This document shows positions 59,901-64,000 of a DNA stretch of 64,000 bases, piece by piece. A model generated the notes under the pieces. It worked only from the letters and a program-made list of their open reading frames with translations. It did not search any database and was not told the DNA's origin. The DNA is from Leuctra nigra (lineage: Eukaryota; Arthropoda; Insecta; Plecoptera; Leuctridae), in assembly GCA_934045905.1 (NCBI GenBank), contig OW203771.1:18961701-19025700 (forward strand). The letters are read 5' to 3'. Made by a program: the position numbers and the translations under genes. Position 1 is the first letter of the stretch; each line of letters opens with the position of its first letter.

Positions 59901-62900
59901 TAATAATAGTCCCTTCCCTTTCAGTAAATTTTAATCACAGGCAGTAGGAACATCAATAATCTGGTTAGATATGCCTATAAAGTAACTGTTTGTAGATATA
60001 CCTAATAATAATACCTGAAAAATTAAATTAGACAAGATTTTAGAAAATTATCTTTTATCTTTTAATATTTATCTAGATAATTTTTTTTTATCTTTATCTA
60101 TTATCTAGATAATTTTTCAAAATATTATCTATTATCTTATCTAGATAAATTTTTGGCAGTTATCTATTATCTTTATCTAGATAAAAATAAAATTATCTAG
60201 TCACAACACTGGTTATAGCAGAAACTTTCAAACGCATAATGAATCTGATAATGACCGTTCAACAGTCGATCTGATATTGTGTAGACACACTTATATCATA
60301 TGAGTGGTCTCAGGTATATTTTTTGAAGGAGATCCTGTGATTTTTGAAAATTAACACGGAACCGTTCAATCATAAAGGTTCAATCGATCAACTTACAGCT
60401 TTGCATGGTTATTTGGACCAATATTTTAGGAATTTTTTGAGATTTTTATACAAATCTGTGGCGAAATTTTAGAATTATTGGCTTTTAATGACATTTTCGA
60501 TAGACAGAATTTAGGTTCGAGGTGTTGCGCGTATCCGTGCTCGCTCATCAACGCGTTACCCAGAGCGTTTTCCTAGTATTTTCATATAAAAAAGGAGACT
60601 TCCCATTGGCTTGTAGTACCTATTCTGACGTCTAAAGCATCAGAATTTAGATTGCAATTTAATGGTGAAATATATTACAATAAGCTAAAATACGAGGAGT
60701 TCGATTTTATTTCTCAAACCTATTTAGTTTTCCTTTGACATACAGTCCATCTTGCTTGGTATACGTGGTAGCAAAGTGGTTGTATCTGACAAGAAGAGAG
60801 TCTGGCACGACCACCGCTATGTCCGTCTTCTCTGTGACGTAGTTCTGATCCGCTAAGTGGATCGGCAAAGTGGCCATCATGCCAGTGACAGGATCCGAGG
60901 ATATGTTCATCCCGATTACAGGATTATCATCTTCACTGTTGGCGACGAAGATGGAGATCCGTGGAGACTCGGCGCTGACGGATTCGCTCAATACCTGGTG
61001 GAAAATATACAGAGACGCAGAGATGTTCAAGATACTTTTCAAAACGAATCTTCTATAGATGCAAATGCATACGGAAATCATTACCAGCCTCATGCTCAAA
61101 AGAAGTTGCGTCCGCAAGTAAAGATATTTGCGGATGTCAGTCCTCAACACCACAAGACCGTGTGCTAATAATCTTATGGACCGAATCCAGTAGACTCTGG
61201 GCACTTGCGTCGATAAATCTGGACATTCTTTTGAGCATGAAGCTGGGTTCCCATACTTCGCTTTCATTTCGCATTCGGTTCGCTTTCGCGTCGCGAAGTT
61301 TGTAGTCGTTTCCATGATTTCTGTTTCGCGCGTTTCGCGTATCCATGGATACGCGATACATAAATAGTATTCTGCCAAAAGTTAAAAACAAAATGACGAA
61401 TAATAATCAGATAATAAGCAAGAAAGGCAAGAAAATGCGGAAAAAGTAAAACTTGAAAGTTGAAACGTCAAAAAGTCAAAATATATGTTCATTAATCGAA
61501 TATCGAATATAAGCTCGAGGTCGACCGGAAATGGAGATTCGATATATCGCATCACTTCCGGTTTTCGCGCATTATGATTTCGTCGAAGTTGAAGTTGGTC
61601 CAACATTTTTGCATTTCGGAGACGAAATTAAACATGGACGATTTTCTGTGTTAAAAGGTAGCCATTTTGCGAAAGCGAACCGAATGCGAAATAAAAGCGA
61701 AGTATGGGAACCCAGCTTGAGGCTGTACGGGAGTAAAAGTGAGAACTTTCTTGTCGCGTGACAATTTTCTCGTCACGTCTAAAAGTTGTTCACGGCCTTC
61801 TAGAATGAGATGAGAAGATTTTCACGCGACAGGAGGTTCTCAATATATGTGATCGAACCCGGGTACCTATTCTATATCTCTTTTTGATCTCGTCGCGACC
61901 GCCTTCGTTTCGGCGTAATGCTATCTTAAGAGTCGACAATACTCGCAGAAAATTTCGATTCCGATGTAAATAAATCCTAGAAATGCATGAAAATGCATTA
62001 GCTCTGGGTTGTACGTGACATTTGTGACATTTAATCGTGTGTTGCATGTTGCATATACTGCTGTGATGTAAGTTATTTTAATTCAAATATTGAAATCTAC
62101 AAAAAACCATGAAAAGGCGGCCCCTACTTTTTTCTTAACGGCTTAACCGATTGTCTCCAAATTTTTACAGCATTGAGTTAAAGAGTAAATCTGTGTCTCT
62201 AGTGATCGAAAAAAATAATAAAACATGTTTTTTCTCGTTTTTTAGGAAGTGCTAACATGGGCAATATATGAGAATTTTTGGCACTTCTGCCCTGAAATAA
62301 CTAAACAAAAAATAAAACTTTGGGCCTCTAGAGACACAGATCTACTCTTTATCTATAAGATAACATGTGAAAACTTGAAGACAATCGGTAAAGCCGTTTA
62401 GGAAAAAGTAGGGGCCGCCTTTTTGTGCTTCATAAAACATGGATTTCATCAAGTATTGTATGGCAGTGAAATGAAGGCGGGCGAGACGAGATCAAAAAAT
62501 TATAGAATAGGTATCCAGGACAGCCAGGCAAGATTGGTACTTATTTTAGACAAAATACTTATAAATCCAGCGTGCTTATTATTTTAGCCATAATCTTCAC
62601 AAATTATTGTTTTTGGTGTGACACTATGACCTTGTTACTCAAAGATATAAAATGTTTAGGTATATAATGTTTTTTTCTGAGATTCGACATTTTACCAGAA
62701 GAATATCAGTGAATAGTACTACTAGTCGATGTAGGTACTGTATAATTTTGATTAGAAAACTTTAAAAATTATCTACCTATTCAAAAATACTTTCAAAAAT
62801 GTCAAATGCAGCTCGAGTTTCAATGTGTCTATTTATGTTATTTCATATTGTTCAATCTCTCGACAGCGTGGGTTGTGGAGGCCCGTGCTGTGAATGTCAC

Positions 62901-63411
62901 ACCGTCCTTCGGATGGGACGTTAAGCCGTTGGCCCCCATGCTATCTTTCGTCAGGAGTAGGCTACATGCCGGTACCGGGTTTCCTCTCCTCCCTTCTCTA
63001 TTACTTTCTCACTAGCGGAGCCTCGGCTTTGTTGAGAATACTTAATAACTTAATTATAACATATTAAATAGATATCAGGATAGTCGAAATGCATTTCAAA
63101 TTTGTGTAAAGGAACGAAGTCGAAATTGTTTTATATTGTCTATTGAATATTATAATAAAAGGTTAATGGAAGAGCTGAAATAATTTTGATTATGACAAGG
63201 ATAAGTTCTGAGGAAGAAAGTTGAGCGCCGATTGCAAGCGACTTACTATCATACCACCGATAGTCATCCTGACCTCGGGCAAAAGACTGGGTTTGATGTC
63301 TTCTGGAACCATCGCAGAATTGAGGATCAAGTGGTCCGCAGCTTTCAGAATGTCTCCTAGAGACTCGCTTGTGGCCGAAGAGCTGATGAATTCAGTAAGT
63401 ACTACGAAATC
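55861..63411 (-). CDS. Adhesion-type GPCR (class B2), 3' part: GAIN/GPS plus seven-helix domain
   Basis: A plasma-membrane G-protein-coupled receptor of the adhesion family. Four minus-strand exons chain with matching phases into 584 residues to a TAA-terminated C-terminus. The 5' exons lie outside the window. Residues 1 to about 225 form the C-terminal part of a GAIN domain (DILKAADHLI, ISIFVANSEDDNPVIGM, SDNPVVMVILS) ending in a GPS-like motif (ATLCTTQKETMGSL, then CKCPL). Seven hydrophobic segments follow between about residues 260 and 520, with class B2 hallmarks such as the TM6 motif FGLTWTF and a conserved Cys before TM3 (AACLAIG). The tail is Lys/Arg-rich. The GPS lacks the usual HL(S/T) cleavage triplet. 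Subfamily and ligand cannot be assigned. Confidence 0.88.
57188..57386 (-). CDS. Adhesion GPCR exon 3 in window (GAIN/GPS start)
   Basis: Acceptor actctccag, donor gttcga (weak), phase 2 in and 0 out. It encodes FVSDNPVVMVILSTSFTD and ends DFDATLCTTQK, the first half of the GPS. Phe replaces the common Trp before the first Cys. Confidence 0.82.
57425..57713 (+). repeat. Long (GAA)n tract, about 96 units, in an adhesion-GPCR intron
   Basis: Almost uninterrupted, with one phase slip near 57490. On the gene's sense strand it is (TTC)n starting about 40 bp upstream of an exon acceptor. Confidence 0.97.
58436..60211. mobile_element. hAT-like element, 1776 bp, TSD GTTATAGC, with nested MITE
   Basis: TIRs CAGTGTTGTGACTTATCTAG and TATCTAGTCACAACACTG, flanked by perfect GTTATAGC. 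Arrays of TTATCTAGATAA stand at both ends. No transposase left. Confidence 0.92.
58645..59702. mobile_element. MITE nested in the hAT element
   Basis: Inverted ends CACCCTGATTGAGAAATAAC and TTCTCAATCAGGATG with long flanking similarity (about 100 bp per arm). A third sequence shared with 5085-5345 lies inside at 59290-59560. Confidence 0.7.
60720..60994 (-). CDS. Adhesion GPCR exon 2 in window (GAIN)
   Basis: Acceptor ttttccaccag, donor gtttga (weak), phase 0 in and 2 out. It encodes VLSESVSAESPRISIFVAN and LPIHLADQNYVTEKTDIAVV, a beta-rich GAIN segment. Confidence 0.8.
61241..61717. mobile_element. MITE, 477 bp, TSD TGA
   Basis: TIRs AGCTGGGTTCCCATACTTCG and CGAAGTATGGGAACCCAGCT, flanked by TGA. 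CGCATTCGGTTCGCTTTCGC sits inside both ends. It lies in an adhesion-GPCR intron. Confidence 0.8.
61983..62462. repeat. Inverted-repeat element (GGCGGCCCCTACTTTTT), copy 2
   Basis: Reverse complement of the 39945-40420 block, including the flanking acaacccagagctaatg segment. It lies in an adhesion-GPCR intron. Confidence 0.75.
62854..63040 (+). mobile_element. 5S-derived SINE, 5'-truncated copy
   Basis: About 85 percent identical by eye to the body of the 1638-2020 copy, in opposite orientation, from TCTCTCGACAGCG through GGGACGTTAAGCCGTTGG to TGTTGAGAATA. The 5S head is absent, consistent with 5' truncation on insertion. Confidence 0.7.
63247..63411 (-). CDS. Adhesion GPCR exon 1 in window (GAIN)
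   Basis: Acceptor ctgtgccag, donor gtaagt, phase 0 on both sides, 55 codons. It encodes FVVLTEFISSSATSESLGDI and LPEVRMTIGGMI. A second possible acceptor lies about 18 bp inside. Confidence 0.72.
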
Positions 63412-64000
63412 CTGGCACAGATAAATCAAAATGTGACCTAATACTCTCATTCCACATGTTGAACGTGACATCTTCAGTGAACATTTTTCTGGCAAGGTCC
63501 TTGTAAATGGGAGAAAAAATGAAGTGTTCAAAATTAAAGTTTATTGAGTGAAATAAATGGTTAATAGAACTTGATGATGCTCTCAAAAATGTATTTCTCG
63601 AAAACCCGGCGAAGGAATTGGGGGCGTGAAAATTAGAGTAAACCATTTTTTATTTTTTAATTGGAAATTAAGTGTTCCTTCATATTACTGATGTAATAGC
63701 TGTCAGAACAAAACATGTATCCTACATTTCTATCCGAGTTCTAATGTTCAAGTAAGTTATGAGAGATTTTGTCACCGTCAATTTTTCTTCAATTTGTAAC
63801 AATTGTAAGTCTTTGCCAGAAGAATTTTGTCGGCAAAGTTTTTAAACTTGCTGTATTTCTTCGATTTTGTATCATTTTTTAAATATCGAAAAATTATATG
63901 AGACATCTGAACTCTATTTTGAGAAGTAAAACTATTGCCCTATACTTTAGCATTGGGAAGGTGTAAAAAAAATTCACCAAAAACGAAAACAAGTTATATA
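63412..64000. other. Adhesion-GPCR intron, no feature seen
   Basis: AT-rich sequence upstream of the first GAIN exon in the window. No further exon could be supported. Confidence 0.5.

Larger units (their letters stand above)
57885..60590. repeat. GC-end dispersed repeat, split by a hAT insertion
   Basis: The left end GAGCGAGCGAAGCGAGCGTC and the right end AACGCGTTACCCAGAGCGTT mark a repeat whose relatives lie at 3612-6605, 7880-8555 and 43985-44070. The hAT at 58436-60211 interrupts it. Confidence 0.55.

Overview
This is a eukaryotic, almost certainly insect, nuclear window. Short GC-rich exons with GT/AG introns sit in AT-rich DNA packed with small DNA transposons. A sap-sucking hemipteran would fit the CYP2-clan P450, the insect-style cadherin and the transposon mix, but the species call is inference and weak. 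No bacterial, viral or CRISPR features are visible.

Layout. (1) 388-32680, + strand: the 3' part of a very large cadherin gene. I could chain 26 consecutive exons with compatible splice phases and one open frame of about 1562 residues: a partial EC repeat, about eleven further EC repeats, a CDH23-like membrane-adjacent domain, one transmembrane helix and a short cytoplasmic tail. The 5' end lies outside the window. (2) 33952-38356, - strand: a three-exon, 992-residue coiled-coil protein of unknown function, convergent with the cadherin. (3) 40521-42662, - strand: a probable two-exon gene for an 86-residue secreted cysteine-containing peptide. (4) 45342-51912, + strand: a complete eight-exon, 488-residue CYP2-clan cytochrome P450. 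Its I-helix exon carries a 154-bp partial tandem duplication, and a 21-bp minisatellite starts on its stop codon. (5) 55861-63411, - strand: the last four exons of an adhesion-type GPCR (GAIN/GPS plus seven transmembrane helices), with its 5' end outside the window.

The genes do not form a pathway. Two encode membrane proteins with large extracellular parts (cadherin, adhesion GPCR), one an ER monooxygenase, one a putative secreted peptide and one a cytoplasmic coiled-coil protein.

Introns and spacers are mostly mobile elements. Eight hAT-like elements have clear terminal inverted repeats (TIRs) and 8-bp target-site duplications (TSDs). There are also PIF/Harbinger-like and TA-flanked MITEs, long fold-back hairpins, a tRNA-derived SINE with an 11-bp TSD, a SINE whose head resembles 5S rRNA, and 3' ends of non-LTR retrotransposons. 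The most unusual structures are a roughly 1.1-kb minisatellite that has amplified a cadherin exon end with its splice donor, and a 1.17-kb palindromic element carrying four cloverleaf-capable tRNA-like segments.
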